64,000 nt of DNA from an uncultured Alteromonadales bacterium (GCA_937864365.1 CALMJT010000039.1:1-64000), one strand, 5' to 3'. Positions 1-8,977 are shown, numbered from the stretch's first letter. Numbers and translations are program-made. The notes: generated from the letters alone by a model not told the origin.

Positions 1-313
1 CAGGTTCCTCAAGTATTTTATTTCTCTAGAAATGGAATTCACAGAATTATCAGCTGCATCTGTTGTATAATCGTCTAATAATAATGGTTACTCTTGCTGA
101 TTTTAATGAACAAGTTGTTGTTCTAAAGATGGTTATTTAAAAGGCTGTTAATCAAAAAATGGTTGTTAATCCAAAAGTCGGTCTATAAAGATCTTCCGGT
201 TAAATTATCTAACGATTGACCAGAGAATTTTAAGAATAATAATAAACCAGTAAAAACTCATCGAAGGTTTCTAAGTTTTTAATAACCCAATTTTAATGAT
301 CGTTTTCATTAAT
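1..313. other. Non-coding stretch at window edge
   Basis: I see no gene in this A+T-rich stretch. Around 149-180 an imperfect tandem duplication carries the core GTTAATC(A/C)AAAA twice, about 18 bp apart, which could be an operator or just low-complexity DNA. The region probably holds the promoter of the sensor kinase gene that follows, or the end of an intergenic region whose left part lies outside the window. Confidence 0.4.
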
Positions 314-363
314 AGAAACTCTGATTAACCCCGAGTTTCTAGCGACACAAGGATGTGTTCCTA
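314..363 (+). repeat. Truncated copy (C) of the 151-bp dispersed element
   Basis: About 50 bp match the left end of the intact copy at 53724-53874. The first hairpin (GAAACTCT / AGTTTC arms) and the second (GCGACACA AGGA TGTGT) are recognisable. Similarity stops after the second hairpin. An ATG at 355 lies inside this repeat and is therefore unlikely to be the start of the following kinase gene. Confidence 0.75.
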
Positions 364-459
364 GAGTATTTTTTTGTCTCCAACAATTGTCTAGGCCTAT
401 GGTACATGCCTATTGTGGGGTTATTTTTAGCCCCTTTTTTTAGAATTTATATTCCTATT

Positions 460-2064
460 ATGAAATTATTCAAACGCTTAGAAATTTGGTTGTTAATTTG
501 CATTTCAACCATTTGTTTATTTCAGTTGATTATGTTCGCCTACACCAGCCAGCATTTGGTTTCGACTGTAATAGAACAGCGTACTGGTCGCCAAGCATTA
601 GCCATTGCTCAAGCGGTTGCTTCTGAGCCTAGCGTCGTTTCTGCCATGGAAGTTGGCGAGTTCTCACCACAATTAATTGAACGTTTGGATAAACTACAAA
701 CCGATGCCGATTTAAGCTTTATTGTTATTGGCGATACCAACCGTATTCGAATTTATCATCCCGACCGAACTCGTATTGGTTTGCAAATGCAAGGTGGCGA
801 TAGTTTGCGTGCCTTGCAGGGTGAATCCTACATTTCAAAAGCTGTTGGTTCTTTGGGGCCTTCGATTCGCGGCAAGGTGCCTATCTACAGTGCCAATAAC
901 GAGGTTATTGGCTTAGTCTCCGTTGGTGTATTACAAGAATCCGTCGAGCTCGCTGCCGGTCGCGAAAAAATACTCATTTTTGCTACCGGTTTCTTTATTT
1001 TATTGTTGGCGGTTTTTGCCGCGCAATGGATCGCCATGCGTGTGCGACGCAAATTATTTGGTTTGCAACCCGACGAAATAGGCCGCTTATACGCCGAACA
1101 AGAAGCCATGTTAAACACGGTTCGCACTGGCATACTAGCCTTAGACATTGACGGCACGGTACGTAAAATAAACCAGCGTGGTCGAGAAATTTTATGCAGT
1201 TCTCCAAATCAAGAATTTACACATTTAAAAGATTTATTGCCGCAACATGCTGAATTTTTATTAACCGATACTAGCCGATTAATTATTGGTTTTGAATTGT
1301 TTGCCAACAATCAATGGATTGTACTTTCGCGTTTGCCTTTGCAGGTACAAGGCCAAACCGATGGCATTTTAATTAGTATGCGACCCGCGGATGAAATTGA
1401 GCATCTAAGTCAGCAATTAGCCAAAGTACAAGCCTTTGCCGAATTGCTACGCGTACAAACTCACGACTATTCGAATAAGCTCAATACCCTAGGCGCACTG
1501 ATTCAAATGGAAAAGTACGACAAGGCGTTGGAATTAATTGGCAACGAAAGCCGTGGTTTTCAAGATAAAATTCACGCGTTATTGCAAAATATTGAGCCAC
1601 CAGTATTGGCAGCCTTAGTGTTTGGTAAATATTTAAAAGCTCGCGAATTAAATATTAATTTAGACATTAACCCAGAAAGCGAATTAAGCAATATTGATGA
1701 CAAACACAAGCTTGAACGCTTGGTATCCATGCTGGGTAATTTAATTGATAACGCCATAGAAGCCGTACAACGATCTGAAAATCCAGAAGGTACTGTAAGA
1801 CTGAGTTTAGAAGAAGTTGGCTCGAACCTTGTGTTTGAGGTAGAAGACAGCGGTGACGGAATTAAAAACGATCAAATCGAAAAAATATTTGTGCCCACCT
1901 TTAGCTCAAAAAGTGGCGCCCAACATGGCGTTGGTATGTATTTAGTCAAAACCTATTTAAATGCTTGTAACGGAAATCTAGAAATCGCCGACTCAGATTT
2001 AGGCGGCGCACGATTTACCTTGTATATTCCCAAAGCGTCACAGGCATTACCGGAACTATCATGA
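460..2064 (+). CDS. DcuS/CitA-type sensor histidine kinase
   Basis: Membrane sensor kinase of the CitA/DcuS family, which binds C4-dicarboxylates or citrate in a periplasmic sCache domain. From the ATG at 460 (534 aa) there is TM1 at about residues 8-28, then a periplasmic domain with an HPDRTRIG segment like the family's ligand loop, TM2 at about 170-190, a PAS domain, a SpoOB-type H-box (THDYSNKL, His335) and an HATPase domain with N-box (Asn431), DSGDGI and GVGMYLV. An in-frame ATG at 355 would add 35 residues, but it lies in a repeat and breaks the usual N-terminus. The gene overlaps the response regulator by 4 bp. No transporter lies nearby, so the ligand cannot be inferred. Confidence 0.88.
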   Translation: MKLFKRLEIWLLICISTICLFQLIMFAYTSQHLVSTVIEQRTGRQALAIAQAVASEPSVVSAMEVGEFSPQLIERLDKLQTDADLSFIVIGDTNRIRIYHPDRTRIGLQMQGGDSLRALQGESYISKAVGSLGPSIRGKVPIYSANNEVIGLVSVGVLQESVELAAGREKILIFATGFFILLLAVFAAQWIAMRVRRKLFGLQPDEIGRLYAEQEAMLNTVRTGILALDIDGTVRKINQRGREILCSSPNQEFTHLKDLLPQHAEFLLTDTSRLIIGFELFANNQWIVLSRLPLQVQGQTDGILISMRPADEIEHLSQQLAKVQAFAELLRVQTHDYSNKLNTLGALIQMEKYDKALELIGNESRGFQDKIHALLQNIEPPVLAALVFGKYLKARELNINLDINPESELSNIDDKHKLERLVSMLGNLIDNAIEAVQRSENPEGTVRLSLEEVGSNLVFEVEDSGDGIKNDQIEKIFVPTFSSKSGAQHGVGMYLVKTYLNACNGNLEIADSDLGGARFTLYIPKASQALPELS

Positions 2065-2750
2065 ACTACTCTTGCATAATTATTGAAGACCAACCCGAAG
2101 TAGCGCAATTTTTAGCGCATTATTTAATTTCCAGTGGTCGCTACAGCATTATGGGAATGGCTCACGACATGCAAACGGGTAGGGCGCTACTTGCGAATGT
2201 GCAACCGGATTTAATTTTACTGGATGTATATTTTCCTAACGGTAATGGCTTAGATTTATTGGCGGAACTGCGCACACAAAGTATCAAAAGCGAAATTATG
2301 CTGTTAACCGCAGCTCGTGAAGTACACGTATTAGAACGTGCCATGCAATTGGGGATTTGTGACTTTTTAGTAAAACCCATTTTAATACCACGCCTCGAAC
2401 AAGCGTTGGCAGACTTTGAAGCCCGACAACAACAATTATCCGGCGTTTCTGAGTTAACCCAATCGGTAGTAGATACCTTTTTAAAAGCAAAAAACACCAG
2501 CGGTACCGTAAAAACCTCCGCCCGACTCCCCAAAGGCGTAGACCCACTCACCCTACAAAAAATTCGCGCCGTATTCCAAGCCGACGCCACCCAAATCTAC
2601 ACCGCCCAAAAAGTTGGCGACCTCGTCGGCGTCAGCCGATCAACCGCACGCCGATACCTAGAATACCTACTAGAAACCCAAGAACTCCGTGTAGACCACA
2701 CCTACGGCACCATTGGTAGACCGGAAAGATGTTATCGGTTGGGAGGTTAA
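2061..2750 (+). CDS. CitB/DcuR-type response regulator
   Basis: Partner regulator of the preceding kinase; the genes overlap in ATGA, so they are translationally coupled. The receiver domain fills residues 1-120 (acidic pocket IIEDQ, phospho-acceptor in LILLDVYFP, conserved K in VKPI). A C-terminal winged/CitT-type HTH (ARRYLEYL helix) follows after a linker. At 229 aa it has the normal length for DcuR/CitB. The family usually activates dicarboxylate or citrate transport and metabolism genes. No candidate target is in the window except possibly regions outside its left edge. Confidence 0.87.
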   Translation: MNYSCIIIEDQPEVAQFLAHYLISSGRYSIMGMAHDMQTGRALLANVQPDLILLDVYFPNGNGLDLLAELRTQSIKSEIMLLTAAREVHVLERAMQLGICDFLVKPILIPRLEQALADFEARQQQLSGVSELTQSVVDTFLKAKNTSGTVKTSARLPKGVDPLTLQKIRAVFQADATQIYTAQKVGDLVGVSRSTARRYLEYLLETQELRVDHTYGTIGRPERCYRLGG

Positions 2751-2780
2751 AAGCTACTTAAGATGCTATATTTTGAGTTA

Positions 2781-2920
2781 GGAAATTCTAACTAACTTAG
2801 AGCTTTCAGCGATATACTGATGTGTAGCCAATTTCAAGAACTTCAAGTCATTGAAAATTAGAAAATAAATTCTCATATTCTCTACTCTAATTAAATCATA
2901 GAAGACTTAATCAACCTCCT
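2781..2920 (+). repeat. Decayed copy (D) of the 151-bp dispersed element
   Basis: Same orientation as the intact copy at 53724. It aligns over nearly the full length with many substitutions: the left end GGAAA.TCT.A.TAAC, the central CAATTTCAAGAACT block, and the right end with TTAAATCAT and CTTAATCA. The hairpin arms are largely destroyed, so it looks like an old copy. It starts 30 bp after the response-regulator stop. Confidence 0.65.
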
Positions 2921-3562
2921 GTTATATTAAGATTCTGAAATTGTTAATTTTTTACGAACTCATATTTCAGAATCAATCAGTTACGGTTTTTGGTCTCCAT
3001 GCGTACATTTTAATAGTTGTGTATTCAGAAACATGATTTTTTACAAAGTCAAAAATATATAGCACCTCAGCCAAGTCGTAGTCCTTATTAGGAAGGAAAA
3101 AAGTCTAAAGATAACATTTATAATGTAGCTATCTTGAAAATTCATGCCGCTGTAGTTGGCAGTCGAAATTCTAAAACCAGTATAATTTATCATAAATGAG
3201 GATGTGGGAATATCTGGTGGGTACTTTTATTTCTTATTGATATTAAATTTTTATTTGAGATGTTTTTTTTGACAGGTGCCTCTATGAAGATTTCTTGGTT
3301 TTCGAGTTGATAGGAAAACAATAGTAGGCACTGTTTAAACTTGAAAAAATCTTATTTATCAATGCTTAATTTATTTATTTGGATTTAGTTCTAGCTTGGT
3401 GTGAGCTAGGCCTTAATTTCTATAAAACATTTTGATATGAATGTTCTTTCTTTTTAAGTCTTTAAACACTTAGATATCTCTTCTCTATGTATTATTTCAA
3501 ATGTAAGCTTACAAGACTTTGTTTTTATTAACACTATGTCGTGCTGGAATTAAGGGATTGTT
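2921..3562. other. A+T-rich gap without recognised gene
   Basis: About 640 bp of strongly A+T-rich sequence between the two-component system and the three-gene envelope cassette. I find no convincing open frame and no known RNA. It presumably contains the promoter of the cassette, whose first gene starts at 3563. The composition fits an insertion boundary, but no integrase remnant or attachment site is visible. Confidence 0.4.
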
Positions 3563-5053
3563 ATGAGTACAGAATTTTGGAAAGCCAAACAGCGAAAAGA
3601 CGGTAGTTGGTATTGGGAATCGTTTGATATTTATAAATTTGATGAGGATTTAAGCGACGAAATTTCGAAACAAGCAGGTATTTTCGGTAGGAGCTATCTC
3701 TCAGTCACTGATGATAAAGAGCTCACAACTCCAGAGAAAAAATTTCTTTCAGACGTAACTGATTATGTTCAAAAGCTGAGAGATTTCTATCTTACCGGCA
3801 TAAGTGCTATTAATAAGAGATTGACGAAGTTAAAAGATCGAGACACAGCGGAAGATGGTCTGAAAAATATAATTACAAAATTTCGTAGAGATTGTGACGA
3901 AAAATTTAATGACTACGATAAAAAACAAAGAAGTTTGTATAAAAAATTATTTGAATGTGAGTGGGATTTAAATTTTTTTAGAAAGGAGAATAAATTATTA
4001 AATAGAATAGCTAGCTACCCTGAAAGTATGGCTGTTCATTTGTATCTTATTTATCTTGCTTTAACGATTGAAGCGTTAGCTAATGCCTTTATATTTCAAA
4101 GTATTTCCGATAGAGGTTATGTGGGTGGTGTGCTTATTGCGGGTGCAATCTCGACAATCAATGTTTTAATGTCTGTCTTGGCGGGATATTTTGGGTTAAG
4201 ATATTTATTTCACGTAAATAAATTATTTAAATTTTTAGGTGCTCTATTTGTAGCGGTATGCTTTATATCTCTATCTATGTTGCATCTTTTAACCGCTCAT
4301 TATCGAGAGCTTATTGAACGTGACGCAAACGCTCAAGTAATTGAAACACTGAGCAGATTCACCTCTCATCCCTTTGAAATATATGCATTCGAATCGTTTT
4401 TGTTGATTTTGATAGGCTACATAGTGACCTTTTTGGGGTTTTATAAAGGATATTCTTTAGATGACCGATATCCTGGTTATGGTAAAAGATATAGAACATT
4501 CAGATTTTTTGAGAATGAGATTAATGATCATGAAATTGAATATAAATCTAAAATTAATGATTTGAGAAGAGTTGCTGAGGAACAGATTTATAAAGTTAAT
4601 AAAAATTTTAATATAATGAAATCATCTCTGAATGATTTTGAAGCTGAGATTTTGGCTTTTTATGCTTGTTGTCAAATTTATTTTAATTCCGCTTCCTCAG
4701 TTGCTGAAAAAATAATTATTACTTTTAGGAAGTCTCTTCATGAAATATCTGGAGATGCAAGTAAATTTCCAATTACTGGAGGCTTGCAATTTTCTGCTGG
4801 AGGGATGGAGAGGTTGGATCCAGAAGAAGAAAAAGAAAAAATATTGAGTGCAGTAAAATTGATTCGTACCTCAATTGATGTAGAGGTAGAAAATTTTTCA
4901 GAGATGCGCCGACATTACGAAAATGAATTACAAGAATTTTATGATAAGTACACGAGCGCGAAAACATTAAATTTACCTAAAGACAATAGAAGTCAGGGTT
5001 CTAGTTCTATCGAAAATTCTGAAGTTTTTGATTCTGATGAATTGCCTGTTTAA
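3563..5053 (+). CDS. Unrecognised four-helix membrane protein with long helical cytoplasmic ends
   Basis: I do not recognise this 496-aa protein. A charged, helix-rich N-terminal part (about residues 50-150) precedes four hydrophobic segments at about 155-179, 188-212, 222-245 and 273-295. A long charged, probably coiled-coil region (about 310-470) and a Ser/Asp/Glu-rich tail follow. The N-terminal KDGSWYWESFD patch is distinctive. The start follows GGGATTGTT. It is the first gene of a co-directional trio with short gaps (24 bp and 23 bp), all A+T-rich compared with the hydrogenase region. The topology suggests a scaffold or channel with cytoplasmic helical arms, which is inference only. Confidence 0.7.
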   Translation: MSTEFWKAKQRKDGSWYWESFDIYKFDEDLSDEISKQAGIFGRSYLSVTDDKELTTPEKKFLSDVTDYVQKLRDFYLTGISAINKRLTKLKDRDTAEDGLKNIITKFRRDCDEKFNDYDKKQRSLYKKLFECEWDLNFFRKENKLLNRIASYPESMAVHLYLIYLALTIEALANAFIFQSISDRGYVGGVLIAGAISTINVLMSVLAGYFGLRYLFHVNKLFKFLGALFVAVCFISLSMLHLLTAHYRELIERDANAQVIETLSRFTSHPFEIYAFESFLLILIGYIVTFLGFYKGYSLDDRYPGYGKRYRTFRFFENEINDHEIEYKSKINDLRRVAEEQIYKVNKNFNIMKSSLNDFEAEILAFYACCQIYFNSASSVAEKIIITFRKSLHEISGDASKFPITGGLQFSAGGMERLDPEEEKEKILSAVKLIRTSIDVEVENFSEMRRHYENELQEFYDKYTSAKTLNLPKDNRSQGSSSIENSEVFDSDELPV

Positions 5054-5077
5054 GCGTTCGTTGAGGGTTAAAAAATC

Positions 5078-5839
5078 ATGATTAAATTGGGAAATAAAGT
5101 ATTTTGGATGTATGTTGTAGGAACTATCCCGGTATTATTTATTGGAATCTTATTGTGGTTGGAGAATAGTGTAGTCCAATTGGATGAAAACTACTGTGCT
5201 GTTGATAATTCCTATAATCATATTAGTGTAATTGTAGATAAGAGTGATAAGTGGGGTGATTCAAATATTTCCAGTATCAGGAGGCTGCTTTCTGATATTT
5301 ATACCGATGTTGAAACTGGAGATAGATTTACAATATCCTCAATAACAGGTTTCGAACGGCAAACCACTGTTGTGAATAAGTTATTCGATAAATGTAATCC
5401 TGGATCAAAAAAAGATTGCAATGGTTTAATTGAAAATTGTACATATGTTCAGCGTGATTATGAGCAGCTTTTTTCAAGCAAATTGGAGGAGATTATTGAA
5501 GAATTAAAACAACCGGGTACATCCTCTTACTCTCCTTTGATAGAGACGTTATCTGAATCGGTGTATGGAACGAAAAGTTCTAATTTAACAATTCATTTTA
5601 TAAGCGATTTTTTAGAGAACGGAAAAGTTTTACATTTTTACGAAGAAATCCCCCTGTCTGAAAAAATTTCTGAATACTATCCTTTAGATCATCATGGTTC
5701 AGTGAATTTTCATGGTTATATCGTAGATAGATATAGACACGAGGCTCCTTTGAGGAAAGTAATAATTGATCGTTGGGGGGAGTATTTACACTCTCAAAAT
5801 GTGCAATATAACTTCACGCATTTTATTTATAGTGATTAG
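5078..5839 (+). CDS. Membrane-anchored von Willebrand A-like protein
   Basis: This 253-aa protein has one N-terminal anchor (about residues 10-28) and then an extracytoplasmic domain. The domain begins with HISVIVDKSDKW, which resembles the first strand and DxSxS metal site of a von Willebrand A fold with the third position changed (DKSDK). Further on, TIHFISDFLENG (171-182) resembles the later vWA strand and ISD loop. Cysteines at about 40, 105, 114 and 121 could form disulfides in the periplasm. It is second in the trio, 24 bp after the four-helix protein. The assignment rests on motif shape only and the metal site looks degenerate. Confidence 0.55.
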   Translation: MIKLGNKVFWMYVVGTIPVLFIGILLWLENSVVQLDENYCAVDNSYNHISVIVDKSDKWGDSNISSIRRLLSDIYTDVETGDRFTISSITGFERQTTVVNKLFDKCNPGSKKDCNGLIENCTYVQRDYEQLFSSKLEEIIEELKQPGTSSYSPLIETLSESVYGTKSSNLTIHFISDFLENGKVLHFYEEIPLSEKISEYYPLDHHGSVNFHGYIVDRYRHEAPLRKVIIDRWGEYLHSQNVQYNFTHFIYSD

Positions 5840-5862
5840 GTATAAAAGGACGTTCAGGAATT

Positions 5863-6621
5863 ATGAAAATTACTAAATTTATTTGTGTGCCAGTGGCTTT
5901 ACTGATGACAAGCTGTCAAAATTTTGATGCTAATAAACAGTCTGTTGGGACAGGAGCTGGTGCAGTAATTGGCGCATTAATCGGAAACAGAATTAGTGAT
6001 TCTACTGAAGCTACCCTAATTGGCGCCGCAATAGGTGCATTTATTGGGAATCAAATAGGATCTAAACTTGATGAGCGTGATAGGCTGTCACTACAAAATA
6101 AAACTTTAGAGGTATTGAATAAAAATAATGTTAATGAATCTACTATCTGGAAAAGCGATCATTCAGTCTCGACTGCTGTAATCACTCCTGTTAAACAATC
6201 CATGCAGGAGAAAGAAATAGCTTTTAAAGTTAAACCCGTAAATTTTGATAAGTATGCCTCTACAGAGCTAAACGTTAGAAAAGGTCCTGGCATAAAGTAT
6301 CCAGTTATAACGCAATTGAAAAAGGGAGAAATGGTCTCTGTCTCAGGTATTTCCGAAAATAATTGGTATCAAATAGGTACTGATTCTGAAAAGATTGGTT
6401 ATGCTAGTTCGAAGTATCTGTTGGATGAAAAAAAATTAAATGTATCTGCTGACGAAGAATCCTTTCTGTATGAGACCCAAGAAAGTAGAGAAATTGTTAT
6501 AAAAGATACAGTCATGGTTGTATGTAAGGATGTGCTAGTTCAAGTTAAAAATACTGATGGTACGACTTCAACCGACACTTTTCAAACATGTCAAGGACCC
6601 GATGGCATGTGGGGAGCATAG
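5863..6621 (+). CDS. Glycine-zipper lipoprotein with SH3b domain
   Basis: A 252-aa lipoprotein with a short signal and a lipobox ending LLMTSC (Cys18). Residues 28-70 form a glycine-zipper 2TM segment (GTGAGAVIGALIGNRI and GAAIGAFIGNQIG) like those of SlyB/RcsF-type outer-membrane proteins. Residues about 125-190 form a bacterial SH3 domain (LNVRKGPGIKYPVI, then YASSKYL), a fold often used to bind cell wall. The tail holds two cysteines (VVCKD, FQTCQG). It is the last gene of the trio, so the trio would span inner membrane, periplasm and outer membrane. Confidence 0.75.
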   Translation: MKITKFICVPVALLMTSCQNFDANKQSVGTGAGAVIGALIGNRISDSTEATLIGAAIGAFIGNQIGSKLDERDRLSLQNKTLEVLNKNNVNESTIWKSDHSVSTAVITPVKQSMQEKEIAFKVKPVNFDKYASTELNVRKGPGIKYPVITQLKKGEMVSVSGISENNWYQIGTDSEKIGYASSKYLLDEKKLNVSADEESFLYETQESREIVIKDTVMVVCKDVLVQVKNTDGTTSTDTFQTCQGPDGMWGA

Positions 6622-6672
6622 ATGGTTGACGCTTTATTTTAATTCTTCAATTTATTACTTATTATTTCTATC

Positions 6673-7239
6673 TCAAATTTTGTTCAGATTACTACTATTT
6701 AACCATTTCCTAAATTTTAACCGATGATTTTCCCACGGTTGTTTTAGGGGCTGTCTTGGGTCTTCGCTAAGTTCGTAGGCCATGCCTTCTATTAGCCATG
6801 TGGGTGATAACAAGCATTTAATTATTCCCATGTTCTGGGCTTGTAGTTGGTGAATAAGCTCATGGCGTATGTAGTAGTCTTGCCAAGCTCTTGGGCTTAT
6901 GGCGCTGCCAAAGGTACCGAGTGTGATGGCAGAGCGGTCGCCAAGTCCGAATTTTTTGGCGCATTGCCACGTTGAGCAATAAATAATTTTAGGTGTTTTT
7001 GTAAAGCTGCTTACTTTTTCTGATAAAAACTGTTGTGCGTCTGCACGTAATTGTTGGGCGAGTTCTAGGTTAAAGTCTTCGCTTTCTATATCTATGCAAA
7101 TTTGGTTGTCGTAGCAGGTTAGGCCGACAAGTTCGGGTGCGATTATTCTCACGGGTTTGACAATAAACCAAGCCAATATTGGCGTAACCACCAGCAATAA
7201 AAACGTTAATCTTAAAATGGGTTTAATGATTGTTTTCAT
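6673..7239 (-). CDS. Membrane-anchored HExxH putative metallopeptidase
   Basis: A 188-aa protein with one N-terminal hydrophobic segment (about residues 8-28) and an extracytoplasmic domain. It carries HELIHQLQ, an HExxH zinc motif, followed 23 residues later by WLIEGMAYELSED, where the glutamate of LIEGMA fits the third ligand of a gluzincin. Four cysteines may form disulfides. I do not recognise the exact family, and activity is inferred from the motif. It converges on the lipoprotein gene and lies 57 bp downstream of the dioxygenase gene in the same direction, so the two may be co-transcribed. Confidence 0.65.
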   Translation of the reverse strand: MKTIIKPILRLTFLLLVVTPILAWFIVKPVRIIAPELVGLTCYDNQICIDIESEDFNLELAQQLRADAQQFLSEKVSSFTKTPKIIYCSTWQCAKKFGLGDRSAITLGTFGSAISPRAWQDYYIRHELIHQLQAQNMGIIKCLLSPTWLIEGMAYELSEDPRQPLKQPWENHRLKFRKWLNSSNLNKI

Positions 7240-7296
7240 TTTTTATGTTGTTTTTTAGCCTAAGTATTTGCTGAGTTTTTGTATTTAATTTGGTGA

Positions 7297-7986
7297 TCAA
7301 GCCCAATGTAAATTATGGGGTAGGTTGTAATTGCTAAATTCTAGGTGAATAACTCGGCGGTGTTTGGGCGTGGTTGATTTACTTGAAGAATGCAACACGA
7401 GCGGCCGCATAAGCAGTGTATCGCCCGTGTTTACTTCACAATAATGCGCAGTGTGTGAAGCGGTTATTTGGGCGATTTGCTCTTGTGTTAATATGCCATG
7501 CATATGGCTTTTAGGAATCACTTTTAAACAGCCATTATTGTTGTCGGAATCGTCCAAATGAATTCGCAAGGTGATCATCTGGTTAAGCACAGAGATGTCA
7601 GGCTGCACGTGGTGAACGCCATCTTTAAACGACCATGGCCCCCAGTTGGTAATATCGGCTTTGGTGTTAAGTGCTACGGTTTTGTCTTGATGCCAGGTTA
7701 CTAACCAATTTTTATTCGGCGTTTTATCAAAAAATATCGCTCTTACTAGTTGCGCGCTTGTACTTGAGGTTCTTGTGCCTAAAATGCTCGCGACTAACTC
7801 TTGCACAGCTTTGCTTTCGATGAGTTGTTTTATGGCGTTGAATTTTTTGTCGGCATTTCTAATACCGTGTTTGTCTTTTATTTTGGCGCGGTCAATTTCT
7901 TCAATAATTGTTTGGGTTTGTTCCGGCGTTATTAAGCCCTTTACAATTGCAAATCCATTTTCTTGAACAGTCACGTTTTTAGCCAA
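7297..7986 (-). CDS. Phytanoyl-CoA dioxygenase (PhyH) family protein
   Basis: A 229-aa Fe(II)/2-oxoglutarate-dependent oxygenase of the PhyH family. The HxD pair is in TWHQDKTVAL, the distal histidine in PLVLHSSSKS and the 2-oxoglutarate arginine in HRRVIHLEF. The length is typical for small bacterial PhyH proteins, which hydroxylate varied small molecules; the substrate cannot be inferred. It is divergent from nothing obvious, with a repeat-containing gap upstream, and is followed by the HExxH gene. Confidence 0.8.
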   Translation of the reverse strand: MAKNVTVQENGFAIVKGLITPEQTQTIIEEIDRAKIKDKHGIRNADKKFNAIKQLIESKAVQELVASILGTRTSSTSAQLVRAIFFDKTPNKNWLVTWHQDKTVALNTKADITNWGPWSFKDGVHHVQPDISVLNQMITLRIHLDDSDNNNGCLKVIPKSHMHGILTQEQIAQITASHTAHYCEVNTGDTLLMRPLVLHSSSKSTTPKHRRVIHLEFSNYNLPHNLHWA

Positions 7987-8056
7987 TGAGTTAGGTTTAA
8001 TTGCGTTTGTACCGATATAGACGCAGCGATTCTATAACAGATGGCTGTGATTAGCT

Positions 8057-8197
8057 TAAAGTTCCTGCGTCACACGAATTTGTCTTCAGCCTTAAGCATT
8101 GAAGGTTATTGAAAGTCATTGAGATCGTGACTCAGTTGGATGGTGTATTTTCAATTTCACTCTTCGATTTTATTGCGGAAGAGTTAATTGCTGGTTC
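8057..8197 (+). repeat. Possible highly diverged copy (E) of the 151-bp element
   Basis: The right third still resembles the intact copies (TTTTCAATTTC, then GAGTTAAT and terminal GGTTCC), and the left part has a GTTCCTGCGTCACAC block in the place of the second hairpin. The match is weak in the middle, so this could be chance in A+T-rich DNA. Confidence 0.4.
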
Positions 8198-8325
8198 CAA
8201 CAGTTTTCAATTCTGATGTTAACAAATAGATTGTCAAACTAGAGTTAGTTTTATCGGCGGGTTTTGTGATGTTTATTTGAGGTTTTTTGAAAATAAATAA
8301 AAGCAGTTTAAGGCGGGAAAAACAC

Positions 8326-8364
8326 AAAAAAAAAGGGCAAGCCTTCGGGCCAGAAGGCTTGCCC
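8326..8364 (-). terminator. Rho-independent terminator of hupE
   Basis: A perfect 12-bp stem (GGGCAAGCCTTC / GAAGGCTTGCCC) with a 6-nt loop, followed on the minus strand by nine T residues. It sits 10 bp beyond the hupE stop codon. Confidence 0.9.
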
Positions 8365-8374
8365 ACAAAGAATA

Positions 8375-8977
8375 TCAACCTGTAATTATACTAGCTCCAA
8401 CGATACCAAGACCTGCCAAAGAGACTATTGTCCCAAAGTATTTGTGGGCTGCAGGTAGGCGCACAAATAAAAATTTTCCAACGCTTAAACCTAATTGTTG
8501 CAGCACTACGCTTGCGGAGATAAGTCCGATGACAAAGTTGGCCGAAAATCCTGCTGTTACTTCGGTGTGGGCAATACCGTGGAATAACAAAAAGCTAACG
8601 GCAAATATAATTGCCAGACTCATCTGAATTAGATTTTTACCTTGGAATCTTAAGCGACTCGCAATTAAAACACCGACCAATATTAATGAGGCCATAATCC
8701 CCATATCGGCCAGTGATACCACTGAATATTCAAACGCTGTGCCAACGATAAATCCAACTAACAAAATGGCTGGTACCAATAGGCTAATCGTGCGTTGCAG
8801 GGGTTTTGTTAAACACGCTGCCCAAACGCCTAAAACCAACATAGAAAGCATGTGATCGAATCCGGTAAATACGTGCGCAAAGCCACCGGTGAGTGTCTGT
8901 GCGTGGTCGGGATGAGCAAATGCAAAGGGAGTGAAAAATACGCCAGCGGCCAGAGAGAGTAGGGTTTTACGAGACAT
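8375..8977 (-). CDS. hupE: HupE/UreJ family nickel permease
   Basis: An integral membrane protein of the HupE/UreJ family that supplies nickel for [NiFe]-hydrogenase assembly. From the ATG at 8977 (200 aa) it has a cleavable signal (ending AFAHP), then the family's histidine motif with GFAHVFTGFDHM, and about six further hydrophobic helices, one with LLFHGIAHTEV. A longer frame reaches 9244, but those 89 residues lack family similarity and AGGAAC precedes the 8977 ATG. Divergent from hupT; a strong terminator follows. Confidence 0.9.
   Translation of the reverse strand: MSRKTLLSLAAGVFFTPFAFAHPDHAQTLTGGFAHVFTGFDHMLSMLVLGVWAACLTKPLQRTISLLVPAILLVGFIVGTAFEYSVVSLADMGIMASLILVGVLIASRLRFQGKNLIQMSLAIIFAVSFLLFHGIAHTEVTAGFSANFVIGLISASVVLQQLGLSVGKFLFVRLPAAHKYFGTIVSLAGLGIVGASIITG

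Noticed and set aside
355-459. Upstream start of the DcuS-like kinase
   Set aside because: The ATG lies in a truncated repeat element and would place 35 odd residues before the first membrane helix.
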